DNA from: CAVRUD01 sp963849635 | Lineage (GTDB): Bacteria; Chloroflexota; Chloroflexia; Thermomicrobiales; UBA6265 | Direction: 5' to 3' | Assembly: GCA_963849635.1 (NCBI GenBank) | Contig: CAWKIA010000032.1 | Span: 1-64,000 of the forward strand | DNA: 64,000 bases | Shown here: positions 48,315 through 57,966 of the stretch, piece after piece | Position numbering within the stretch: the stretch's first letter is position 1 | Layout of the letters: every line of letters begins with the position of its first letter | Made by a program: the position numbers and the translations under genes | Notes under the pieces: model-generated | Database searches by the model: none | Told to the model about the DNA's origin: nothing | Seen by the model: the letters and a program-made list of their open reading frames with translations, nothing else

Positions 48315-48884
48315 CTACGACGAGGGCGTCGCGGCCGGGATGCCAGGTTCGCCGACTGCCATCTTGGTCCCCGTCACCGGCGCCATGCTGCCGCTGCCAT
48401 CTGCGTATGGGGATACGGCCAGGACGACCGCGCCTTCCGCGTCACGGTAGGTCAAGGTGGTCTCCGGTGAGTCGTCGACGAAGGTCTGTCCGTCGTTGCT
48501 GACCTCTAGGTGCCCGTCGATCGTGAGCGTGCCAAGGAACACCCCGGCCACGTCGGTGAGCGCCTGGACGGATGTGAAGCGCCCGCTGAGTTCGCCGGTG
48601 CTCTCCCATACGCCGACCCCGGAACTGAGGAATGCCGGACCAAGCGGGCCGGTCTCGGTGGGCGAGTACCCAGCAACGAACGACCCATCCGCCCCGAGGG
48701 TTTCGGCTGCGGCGCCGAAGGGGGTGACGGCTACCCAGGAGCCAACCAATGGATGCCCCTCAAGAGATGCGCTTGCGTCCTGGGCAGATGTGGCCAGGGA
48801 TGTTCGCCCGACCCCAACCATGATCACGGTCATCGCAACTATTCCCAGCGTAGCCAAGATGCGGGACATACGTTGTCCTTTCAT
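48315..48884 (-). CDS. Small secreted protein, lipocalin-like
   Basis: 189 aa. A signal peptide (MSRILATLGIVAMTVIMVGV, cleavage near SLATSAQDA) precedes HPLVGSWVAVTPFG and GVGVWESTGELSGRFTSVQA, a repeated pattern of GxW strands seen in exported lipocalin-like proteins of Thermomicrobia. A Pro/Thr/Ser tail ends it. ATG 48884 and ATG 48869 both have ribosome-site-like sequences. Divergent from the XRE regulator across 180 bases. Confidence 0.65.
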   Translation of the reverse strand: MKGQRMSRILATLGIVAMTVIMVGVGRTSLATSAQDASASLEGHPLVGSWVAVTPFGAAAETLGADGSFVAGYSPTETGPLGPAFLSSGVGVWESTGELSGRFTSVQALTDVAGVFLGTLTIDGHLEVSNDGQTFVDDSPETTLTYRDAEGAVVLAVSPYADGSGSMAPVTGTKMAVGEPGIPAATPSS

Positions 48885-49064
48885 TGCTTCGGTCTCCTGC
48901 CAATGACCGCCGGTCTCAGGGACCCACGTCCCCGACCTTTACGATGCCGTCCGGAGCGGGCCGGATCCACCAGTTCTTCCCACCCAGTTCCCACCCACTT
49001 ACTCCTGGAGCGTGCGGTGGGATAGGATGCGAGCGTTGGGCCACGACAAGTGGACGGGGCTGCG

Positions 49065-51443
49065 ATGTCCAGGTCACCGGATACCGGGGCGAGTGAACAA
49101 GACGCGCCGTTCGGTGCGCGACTGCGGCGCGCCCGCGAAGTGGCCAGTCTGTCCCAAGAGGAGTTGGCCGGGCGTGCCGGGCTGACGCCAAACGCCGTTG
49201 GCTCGCTTGAGCGAGGAGAGCATCGCCATCCCTACCCGGCCACTGTTCGTGCCCTCGCCGACGCCCTCGGATTGACAGAGGACGAGCGTGCCGCGCTGGC
49301 CGGCTCGGTTCCGCGCCGTGGCCGATTCGCATCGGCCGCGCCGGCCTCGTCGCCCGGTTTGCCGACCCAATTCTCTCCGCTGATCGGCCGCGAGGACGAG
49401 GTAGCAGCAATTGGAGCCATGCTGCAGCACGGCCGTGTCAGGCTGGTAACCCTGAACGGCCCGGGTGGGGTCGGCAAGACCCGGCTCGCGCTGCAGATCG
49501 CGGCGGAGCACGCCGTCAAATTTGCCGATGGGGTCACGTTCGTCCCGCTCGCCGGCCTCCGCGATCCAGCATTCGTCGCCGATGAGATCGCCCAGAGTCT
49601 CGGCGTGCGGGATGGTGGCGACCGGTCGACGAAGGACCGGCTCACGGACGTGCTCCGCGCCCGCCACCAATTGCTGGTGCTGGACAACTTCGAGCACCTG
49701 CTCGCGTCGGCACCGCTCGTGACCCACCTCCTGGAGCGCTGCCCACGACTGACGGTCATTGCCACCAGCCGGGCTCCATTGCGTCTCGCCGGCGAGTGCG
49801 AGGTTCCGGTGCTGCCACTCGCGCTGCCCAAAACTGAGCCCGTGCTCCAGGTAGAAGATATCGCTTTGAGCGCCGCGATCCGGTTGTTCGTGGAGCGGGC
49901 ACGGGCGGTCAACCCGGCGTTCGCCCTAACCGCCGAAAACTCCATGGCCGTGGCGGCTGTCTGTCACCGCCTCGATGGCCTGCCGCTGGCGATCGAACTG
50001 GCCGCCGCCAGATGCCGTCTTATCCCACCGTCGTTGCTTCTGCCGCGGTTGGCCCGACGGCTACCTCTGCTCACCGGTGGACGGAGGGACGCCCCTGATC
50101 GCCACCGCACCATGCGCGATGCAATCGCATGGAGCTACGACATTTTGAGCACGCCAGAGCAGGCCCTCTTCCGCCGTCTGGGGGTCTTCCCTGGCGGCTT
50201 CGCACTTGACGCAGCAGCCCTGGTCGCCTCGGATCTCGGGCAGGACGTGCTGGATGGCATCTCCGCGCTGATGGAGAACAGCCTGCTACGGCGGGCGGAG
50301 CAGAGCCCGGACGAACCCCGATACGCAATGCTGGAGACGGTCAGAGAATACGCCCATGAACAGCTCATCGCACGCAATGAGGCTTTCGCCGCGCATGATC
50401 TGCACATGACCTGGTGTCTCGACCTTGCGGAGCGGGCGGCGCCGTACTGGTTTACCTCTGCACAGACCGCGTGGGGCGACAGTCTCGATGCCGACCACGA
50501 CAATCTGCGCGCCGCCCTCGCGTGGGCCGCCGAGCGCGGTGGCACGGAAGAGGGACTTCGTTTGGCTGGGCGACTTTGGCCCTTCTGGTTCGTGCGAGGG
50601 CACCGCGCGGAGGGGCGCACTTGGCTTGAGCGAGCCCTGTCCTGGGGTGACGGCGCGCCGACGGTCGACCGCATGCGAGTCCTCACGGGAGCGTCGTGTC
50701 TCGCTCGTGGCCAAGGGATGGGGCAGCACGGAAGATCTTGGGGTGAGGAGGCCCGTAAGATCGTCGACACGATCGGAGTTGGGGGCGGGATCGACGCCGC
50801 GCACGTCTTCATCGGCCTGGCACTGGACGCAGAGGTGGCTGGCGATGTCGAGGAGGTCACGTCCTTCTGCGGCGTAGCGCTGGCCATCTTGCGAGAACTC
50901 AAGGACATCGAGCCGAGCGCAGCCCCAGTTGAGAGCAGTATCCTCAACATCTTGGCCGAAGCCGCGTTGAAGCAAGGAAACAACGCGCGGGCAGCCAACC
51001 TGGCGGAGGAGGCGCTCGCGCATCAACGCCGGTTCGGATTTGTCTGGGCGACCGCCGATGCACTCTTCCTATTAGCGCAGGTCGCGCTTCGCGAGGGACG
51101 CATCGGCCGCGCGGCGGCGCTGTGCGCGGAGAGCCTGACCCTGGCCCGTGAACACCAGGACCCACAGCAGGTGCCGGTGGTCCTCGACCTGCTCGAACGG
51201 CTCGCCGCCTCGGCAGGGTACGCGGAGGACGGTGTGCGCCTCCTGGGCGCGGCGGACCGGCTCTACGAGTTCCACGGACTGACGCCCGACGCGGCGCGGG
51301 TGGAGCGCGTTGCCGCGTGTCGCGCTCGGCTCGGCGCGTCCAGATTCGATGCGGCAGAGTCCGCCGGTCGGTCTCTCACCACCGAGCACATCTTTGACGA
51401 AGCGCTCGCACTGGCGGCAGTTATCTCTTCGGTCTCACACTAA
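49065..51443 (+). CDS. XRE-family STAND regulator (N-terminal Cro/C1 HTH, NB-ARC-like ATPase, TPR)
   Basis: 792 aa, intact. The N-terminal HTH (LRRAREVASLSQEELAGRAG then LTPNAVGSLERGEHRHPYPA) is of the Cro/C1 type. The ATPase follows: PLIGREDEVAAI, Walker A GPGGVGKTR (about 131-139), Walker B LLVLDNFEHLL, HRLDGLPLAIELAAARC. The rest is helical. There is no C-terminal LuxR domain, so this is the same engine as the LuxR STAND proteins with the DNA-binding head moved to the other end. ATG 49065 is preferred to GTG 49050 because GGGG lies 7 bases upstream. Confidence 0.88.
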   Translation: MSRSPDTGASEQDAPFGARLRRAREVASLSQEELAGRAGLTPNAVGSLERGEHRHPYPATVRALADALGLTEDERAALAGSVPRRGRFASAAPASSPGLPTQFSPLIGREDEVAAIGAMLQHGRVRLVTLNGPGGVGKTRLALQIAAEHAVKFADGVTFVPLAGLRDPAFVADEIAQSLGVRDGGDRSTKDRLTDVLRARHQLLVLDNFEHLLASAPLVTHLLERCPRLTVIATSRAPLRLAGECEVPVLPLALPKTEPVLQVEDIALSAAIRLFVERARAVNPAFALTAENSMAVAAVCHRLDGLPLAIELAAARCRLIPPSLLLPRLARRLPLLTGGRRDAPDRHRTMRDAIAWSYDILSTPEQALFRRLGVFPGGFALDAAALVASDLGQDVLDGISALMENSLLRRAEQSPDEPRYAMLETVREYAHEQLIARNEAFAAHDLHMTWCLDLAERAAPYWFTSAQTAWGDSLDADHDNLRAALAWAAERGGTEEGLRLAGRLWPFWFVRGHRAEGRTWLERALSWGDGAPTVDRMRVLTGASCLARGQGMGQHGRSWGEEARKIVDTIGVGGGIDAAHVFIGLALDAEVAGDVEEVTSFCGVALAILRELKDIEPSAAPVESSILNILAEAALKQGNNARAANLAEEALAHQRRFGFVWATADALFLLAQVALREGRIGRAAALCAESLTLAREHQDPQQVPVVLDLLERLAASAGYAEDGVRLLGAADRLYEFHGLTPDAARVERVAACRARLGASRFDAAESAGRSLTTEHIFDEALALAAVISSVSH

Positions 51444-51484
51444 TCTGTAACCCTTCTTTCCGGCACGGCCCGTCCGCTTCTTGG

Positions 51485-51494
51485 CGTGTACAGT
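51485..51494 (+). promoter_or_regulatory. Conserved promoter-like element of the MalT-like paralogues
   Basis: GCGTGTACAGT stands about 40 bases before the ATG here and also before the gene at 57967 (57919-57929), with further similarity up to the start codons. TACAGT would be a -10 box. No -35 is evident. Confidence 0.4.
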
Positions 51495-51532
51495 AGCCAT
51501 GTTCCGTCTTAGTCGATGCCCGGGATCAGATG

Positions 51533-51940
51533 ATGACGCTGCCGCTCCTGGTCACGAAGCTCTATGTGCCCCCTCCAGCCCGGGGGGTCCCCAGGCCGCA
51601 TCTGATCGCGCGACTGGATGAGGGCCTGCACCGCAAACTGACCCTCATCTCCGCCCCGGCAGGGTTTGGCAAGACCACGCTGGTCAGCGAATGGGTTGCC
51701 ACCGGCGGACGCCCGACTGCCTGGATGTCCCTGGACGAAGCAGATCGCGACCCTCCACGATTTCTGTCTTACCTGATCGCGGCCTTGCGCAGGGTTGCGC
51801 CGGAGATCGGGGAAGGGCTGCTCGACGACCTCCAATCCCCTCAGTTGCCACCCGCCGAAGCGATTCTGACCTCCCTCGTCATTGAGATCGCCACCCTGCC
51901 GCGACGGCGCGGTCGCTCGGGGTCGCCCGCTTCGACATGA
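51533..51940 (+). pseudogene. MalT-like LuxR regulator truncated to its N-terminus
   Basis: It matches the first ~125 residues of the gene at 57967: TKLYVPPPARGVPRPHLIAR, Walker A SAPAGFGKTTLVSEW and IAALRRVAPEIGEGLLDDLQ. After EIATLPRR the sequence changes to an LLM oxidoreductase 3' end in another frame. The ATPase is cut before Walker B, so no active protein is expected. Confidence 0.75.
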
Positions 51941-52069
51941 AGTACAGAGCGGGTGGCCCTCCCCCACAAGCACAAGACGATGATGCGCTGCATCGCGCTC
52001 TACAGGCGCGAGGTCATGCCGCGTGTGCGCGAATTGCTGGCAACGCCGGAGGACGCATCGCTCCGATGA
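51914..52069 (+). pseudogene. Remnant of an LLM oxidoreductase 3' end (second)
   Basis: About 150 bases resemble 45397-45530 at roughly 85 percent: VARFDMKYRAGG, then after a shift TMMRCIALYRREVMPRVREL, ending at TGA 52067-52069. It is joined directly to the truncated MalT-like gene, marking a recombination junction near 51905. Confidence 0.7.
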
Positions 52070-52160
52070 GGGGGTCTATGACCTGACCCAGGACGAGCGC
52101 CGTCGTCGACATGCACTCGAACGGTCGCGCCAGGTCCTGTGTGTTGTTTGGCTGAATCGT

Positions 52161-52194
52161 CGAGGGCGGAGCGGTGATTCCCGCTCCGCCCTCG
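52161..52194. terminator. Perfect 14-bp hairpin at a convergent junction
   Basis: CGAGGGCGGAGCGG and its exact complement flank TGATTC. It lies just past the 3' end of the adhesin gene; no T-tract. Confidence 0.55.
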
Positions 52195-52215
52195 CCATGT
52201 CTCCTGTCTGCTGGC

Positions 52216-55200
52216 TTACGCGGCGTAGATCACCAGGACGGTCGTGGATTCGCCGATTGATACCGACGCCGGCGTTGGATCTGCGGGCAGGTACCCGTCG
52301 GGCGTAATAGGTCGATGACGACGAATCGGCGTCTGACCAGGCCCACGATGACCGTCGTGCCGTCGATCCCGTCCTCGTCGAAGGAGTCGCAGCCGAAACC
52401 GAGGAACTCCCCGGTGGGCGTGCCGTCCCCCGCGTCGCGGTAGAGATCGAAGCATCCGCCTACGACCGGGTTCCCGGCCTCGTCCACGGCCTCGATCCGC
52501 AGCGTCCCGCCTAGGATGAGGGCAACCGTGTGCTCCTGGATCTTCGCCGGCCGCGATCGAGATGGCGAATACGGACGCCGGCAGGTATCCGCCCGAAGCG
52601 ACGGTGTGGACGATCACGAGGTCGCCCTCAAGTCCGACCAGGGTGGTGATGCCGTCCACGCCGCTCCCGTCCATCCCGGAATCGCATCCGGTGTCCACGA
52701 CCTCCCCGGGCGTCTCGTCCCCGGTGTCCTGGTAGGCCGCGAAGCATCCACCGGGGACCGGGTCCCCTGTCTGGTCCGTGGTGTAGATCGTGAGACGACC
52801 GCCAAGACGGGAGACGACGGTCACCTCGACGGTTTCGCCGGACGTGGCCGTGAAGGTCTGGTTCGGGCCGGGAAGGTAGCCGTCCGGCGGGTACTCGTCG
52901 ACCGCCACGTAGGCACCCGGGCGGAATGCGTACGGTTGCCGAGCCGTCGCGGCCACCGTACATGCCGTCGCAGATGGTCCCGGTGTTCCGGCCGAGCGCC
53001 CCGCCGCCCTCATCGACGTAGATCACGATGCAGCCCCCCAGGATCGGGCTCGCCGTCGGGGTCCGTCCGGCGGAGGACCAACGTCCCACCTCCTGCGCCC
53101 CGATGGGGACGTCGACGGTCTCGCCCGCCTGGGCCTGGAACGGGACCTCGGTCGGGACGTAGTAGCCCTCTGGCGCCTGGGCCAGGACGCGGTGCCCGCC
53201 GGTTTCCAGGCCCACGAACGTCGCCTGGCCGTCTGGCTCACCGTCGTCGCCGTCGCACCGGGAGGCGACGAACGGGCCGTTGGGGCCGGGGTTGTCCGTG
53301 TACAGGTAGAAACAGGCACCGGGCAGCGGCGCCGCATCTGGGCCGGTCAGCAGCACCCTGGCGATCCCGCCGAGCGCGTTGCGCACCGGGACCGTGGTGG
53401 TCTGGCCCTCGGTCAGGACGAACGGTAGCGGCGCGGCGAGCGGCAGGTAGCCGACCGGCGTGACGATCTCCTCGAGCAGGTACGGGCCCGGCTCTAGTCC
53501 GACGTAGCGCATGGTTCCGTCGTTCGCGCCGTCGGCGTCGTCGCAGAACTCGGCGATCTGCCACTCGAAGATCTCCTCCGCGTCGGGATAGGCCTTGAAA
53601 CAGGCGCCCGGCAGCGGCAGGTCTGCCTCGTCGAGCTTGGTCACGACCAGGATGCTGATCGGCTGGTGAACCAGTTCGACGGACGACGGACTCGCCCAGG
53701 TCCACGTGCACCGATCGGTTCTCGACGGGTCGGTATCCCAAGGGAGGGAAGTTCTCGACCAGGACGTACTCCCCGCCGACCAGGCCGAGGAGGGATGTGA
53801 GCCCGTCGGCCACGCCGTCGTTCCCGTCGCACCTGCTGGCCACGTTGTCGCCGAGCGTCCCGCCGCCCGCATCGACGTACAGGTTGAAACAGATCCCCGG
53901 CAGGGGCTGACCGGAGGCGTCCACCGACGTGACCTCGATCGACCCACCGAGGGCGAAGACGACGTCGACGGTCCTGGTCTCGCCCGGGGCGACGTCGACG
54001 GAGAAGGGATCGGCGAGGATGTGCCCGGCCGGCGCCCTCACCGGGACGACCTGCGCCGTGCGGTCGATGTGCTCGTAGGTGACGTAGCCGTCCACGGCGT
54101 CGTCACCGAAGTCGCCGATGTCGCAGCTTTCGCCCCGCGAACTGGTTGGGGTGGTGACGTCGTAGCAGGCCTCGGTGAGGGTTTGGCCGGTTTCGTCGAC
54201 CGCGTGCAGCACCAGCGTGCCGAGTTCGACGTTGGTGACCTCGACCGTCGTGGTCTCGCCCTCGACGACCTGGACGACCGTGTCGTCGCTGAGGACGAAC
54301 CCGAACGGGATCGACGACTGGCGCAGGACGTACGATCCGGTCCGAAGGCCGAGGATCTCTTGCTGGCCGTCCGTGCGGTCGCAGGAGAATGCGATCGGCG
54401 TCTCTTGTCCTTCGGGGAAAAGCCGGTAGCACGCTCCAACGATCAGGGCGCCGGTCTGGTCGACCGTCCGGATGACCAGATCCCCGCCGCGCCGGTTGAT
54501 AACCGTGACGTCGACGGTCTTGCCGGCCTTGACGCGGACGGGGGTGAGATCCGCGGTGAGGTAGCCGGCGGGTGTGAAGAACTCCCGCAGGATGTAGGGA
54601 CCGGACGCGAGCCCCGTAAAGGTCATGACGCCATCGTTGGCGCCGTCGTACTCGTCGACTGACCGCCCATGTAGGAACCCAGCTGACCGCCGCCGGCGTC
54701 GGTCCACAGGTCGAAGCCGGAGCCGGGAACGGGGTTTCCTGCCTCATCGACCAGGCGGAGGGTGATCACGCCGCCCAGGTCCGGCTTAACGACGAGCTTG
54801 TGGGTCTTGCCTGCCTTGACATTGAACGTCCGGTCCGGCGCGCGAAGGTATCCGGCTGGCGTCTGAGTCTGGACGAGCACGTAGGACCCAGCGAGGCCAA
54901 CCAGCGTGACGCTGCCGTCATCGGAGCCGTCCGCACCGTCGCAGGCGGTTGCCACCGGTGCCCCGGCCGTTCCAGTGCCGTCATTCGCGTAGACAGCAAA
55001 GCAGGCGCCGGGGAGCGGGGCGCCGCCCGAGCCGAGGACGGTTACGACGAGGACGCCGCCCTGGCTGAAGACGACATCGACACCGGTCGTCTGCCCGGCG
55101 GTGACACTCGCGGCTTGGTTAGGCACCGTAAGGTAGCCCGAGGGCGCCCGCGTGTTGATCAGCAGGTAGGAGCCGGTTGGCAGCCCGGAGAACGAGACGA

Positions 55201-56429
55201 TGCCGTCGCCTGCTCCGTCGGAGGTGTCGCAGAGTTCCCCGTAGAAGGTGGCCGGCGTGCCGCCACCCGCGTCGGTCCACAATTGAAAACAGGCACCCGA
55301 CTCGCTGTCGAAGAGGGCAGCGCCGTTGCCGTCGAGACTGCGGGCGACGACCGTGCCCCCCCAGAAGGTCCTCGATGGTCACCGTCTTGGCCTCGGCCGC
55401 ACCGACGTGGACGGCAAGGTTGGTTGCTGCCAGATAGCCGGCGGGCACGCGGCTCTCGACAAGGACGAGGTCGCCGTAGGCCGATTCGAAGATCGTTGAG
55501 CCGTCGTCCGCCCCGTCGTACTCGTCGCACCGCTGGGTGACGTAATCGCCGAGTGCGCCGCCGCCTGCGTCGAGGTAGAGGTCGAAGCAGGCACCGGGCA
55601 GCGATGCGCCTCCGGGTCCGACCTTGAGGACGACCAGGGATCCGACCCGTTGATGCACCGCGCTCAGGTCTAACACCGAGCCGGGCTCCAGCACGACCGC
55701 CTGGTCGGGCGCCGCCACGTACCCTTCCGGGAATGAATTGGGGTTCTCCGCGACGACGTAGGCCCCCGGGTTGATCGCCGCGAACGTCGTCGTGCCGTCG
55801 GAGCCGTCTTCGTAGTCGCACGCGCTGGTGACGTAGTCGCCTCGGGTGCCGCCCACATCGATATACAGCTCGAAACAGGCTCCCGTCATCACCCTCCCGG
55901 CATCGTCAACGGCGAGGATCGCGATCCTACCCATTTCCTCCGCTTCGCCGGTGACGGCGCTCCCCTCGTCGGGTAGCGTGTTCCCCGAGCCATCGTCCGT
56001 CGAGGTGGGATCCGGAGAGGGGGACGGGGTGGAATCGCAGGCATCCCCTACGCCGTCCCCGTCCGAATCCTGCTGATCCTGGTTTGCGATCAGCGGACAG
56101 GAATCCACGTCGTCGCCGAAACCATCGCCATCGGCGTCAGGCTCGCAGGCATCGCCGATGCCATCGCCGTCACCATCGACCTGATCGCCGTTGCCGGTAT
56201 CGGCGCAGTTGTCTGTTTCGTCCGGGACACCGTCGGCGTCCTGATCCGCCGACGGAACGGTCTCCGCTCCCCCGGGATCGACGTCGTCGGCCTGTTGGGC
56301 GATGTCCTCCGGGGCGGTCGGCGTTGCAGACTGGGCGGCGCCGACCGCCGTCGTGGAGATCCCTGCCGTGAGCGTAGCGACGACGAACAGCACGGCGATG
56401 AACCGCCCGAGAACCTGGAACCGGTGCAT
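52216..56429 (-). CDS. Large exported adhesin: thrombospondin type-3 repeats plus about 13 Cna-B/SpaA-like repeats, frameshifted
   Basis: About 1,400 aa. A signal peptide (GRFIAVLFVVATLTAGISTT) is followed by Ca-binding thrombospondin type-3 units (DQDADGVPDETDNC, DSDGDGVGDACD), a Pro/Thr/Ser linker, then about 13 units of some 90 aa with the pattern LPGACFxLY, CDxxDGxxDG, GLxxGxYVL, PxGYL and VxxGxTxxVxV. These are prealbumin-like (Cna-B/SpaA) folds used as stalk modules. Nearly every unit has the same two cysteines. No LPXTG motif or membrane anchor ends the protein. At least seven frame changes (near 55365, 54665, 53675, 53080, 52960, 52555, 52300) must be joined. ATG 56429 is the start: GGAGG is 7 bases upstream, only one base from ATG 56435. 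Confidence 0.75.
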
Positions 56430-57167
56430 ATCCATTCCTCCGCAACCTCAGCAGATGCCTTCCCGGGGTACAGACCGCCCGGAAGTTAGATGGGCGCGGC
56501 GCAATGCCCAGATGCGTGCGGCATTTGGGGCGATACGCCCGAACCATCTTTCTGTGTTGACTGGAAACTTCGGAATATTAGTATCCAAAGCGCGGAAACG
56601 CGCAACGGCCGAGGTCAGCGGCATGGTTGCGCCACGCCAGTCGATGCACCCGTGAAACAGCGCACATTCGACCGTCCCGACATCTGCTGCACGGATCGCC
56701 GCGGGGTGCGGGCCGACGCGGAGGTTGCCAGAGTGGGATCCGTGCCGGTTCCTTCATTTCCGTTTCCTCCGATCCTCGCCCGGCTCAGACGCCGGTGCGG
56801 GCATCGCCAGTCGCGTCGTGCGACCGGTGTCGCGGTTCCGAGCCCAGGTCGTTCTTCACCTGCCAACATTGGCCGGAGAGAAGATCTGTCGCCTCGATCA
56901 ATGGCGCCGCTGGGTTCGGGATGAGCGCAGCCTAGGACCAGATGCCGTTGCTGGCATCAGTGGAATCCACTCATTTCGGGACATTTGGGTGCGTAGGTAG
57001 GAACTACTCATGTTGTGGATGAGGCTCGGTCATTGGATCACGAAACCGTCAGTTCGAGCCAGGAGCACGGCTCGTCGCCGCCGTTGCTCAGCAAAAGGAG
57101 CATCATCAAGGAGAACTTGGTACGGGACTGCGGCCGACCGAGATCGTCAGCAGATCTGGCGGCGAGG

Positions 57168-57210
57168 CTTCCCAGGTCTGATCACCTCGCTTCCCAGGTC
57201 TGATCACCTC
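57168..57210 (+). repeat. Tandem 22-bp direct repeat
   Basis: CTTCCCAGGTCTGATCACCT occurs at 57168 and again at 57190, back to back. Confidence 0.7.
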
Positions 57211-57302
57211 TCGCTTGGTCGTCCTAAAGTCAGGGACAAGACGTCACCAGCGAATGCTCGTCAGGCGGAACGTGAGATCGACTGATGCCCTGATCTCCTC
57301 GT

Positions 57303-57533
57303 CTACTCGTTTGAGATCCTTTCAACCCGAACCCAGTCCACCGCAGTCCCTGTGGCTATGTCTCCGATCACGTCCAGAAGGAGATCGGCCTTCCGTCGGA
57401 ACAGGCCATAGAAGTCCTCCCCGAGCAGGAGACGGAAAAATTCCAGATCCTCGTAGATCGCCGTAATGGTGAGATGTGTTGACCGGTTCCGCGTTCGCGC
57501 CAGCAGCCGGAGCGGGAGAGCGCGGAGTGGCAA
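57303..57533 (-). CDS. Weak ORF, unknown
   Basis: 76 aa. The second half (AIYEDLEFFRLLLGEDFYGL, DVIGDIATGTAVDWVRVERI) has balanced amino-acid composition unlike the Arg-rich chance frames nearby, so it may be the C-terminal remnant of a gene. No family recognised and no ribosome site seen. Confidence 0.25.
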   Translation of the reverse strand: MPLRALPLRLLARTRNRSTHLTITAIYEDLEFFRLLLGEDFYGLFRRKADLLLDVIGDIATGTAVDWVRVERISNE

Positions 57534-57966
57534 CAGGCCGGGGAATGGATCCAGGACGGGTCAGTTGCGGGGCGTCGAAGTCACCTAGCTCCGGCGCGAT
57601 CGTCGGCCGCATCGCCTGCCGATGCGGCCTTGATTGCGCAGCTTGACCGGTGACGACCGAAGTCTGGACGGTACTCCGGCCGAGTCAGCGTTGGCTGACC
57701 TCGGAGCGCCCGTTACGATTTTTAGAATCCGTTCCTGCGGCCATGATAGGAGGAATCGCGGGCAGGAACATCCGAAGAGTTACGGATTCGGGATTACGTA
57801 TCGGTGGGGAAAGGGAGGGCTGGGGAACCAGAGTGAGGCCCGCCTTGAGGATGCCTCGTTCACGCGGCCCGACCGTATCGGCGCGGTCCGCCCCCTTCCC
57901 TGCCTCTCGTGCCTCCCTGCGTGTACAGTGGTCATACTCCGTCTGTTCGATGTCCGGGATCATTCG

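Larger units (their letters stand above)
56430..57966. other. 1.5-kb region with little recognisable content
   Basis: Between the adhesin start and the MalT-like gene I find no confident gene on either strand. It holds a tandem 22-bp repeat (57168-57210), a weak open frame on the minus strand (57303-57533) and the promoter-like element before 57967. Base composition is less GC-extreme than the neighbours at 56560-56600 and 56990-57130. Confidence 0.4.
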
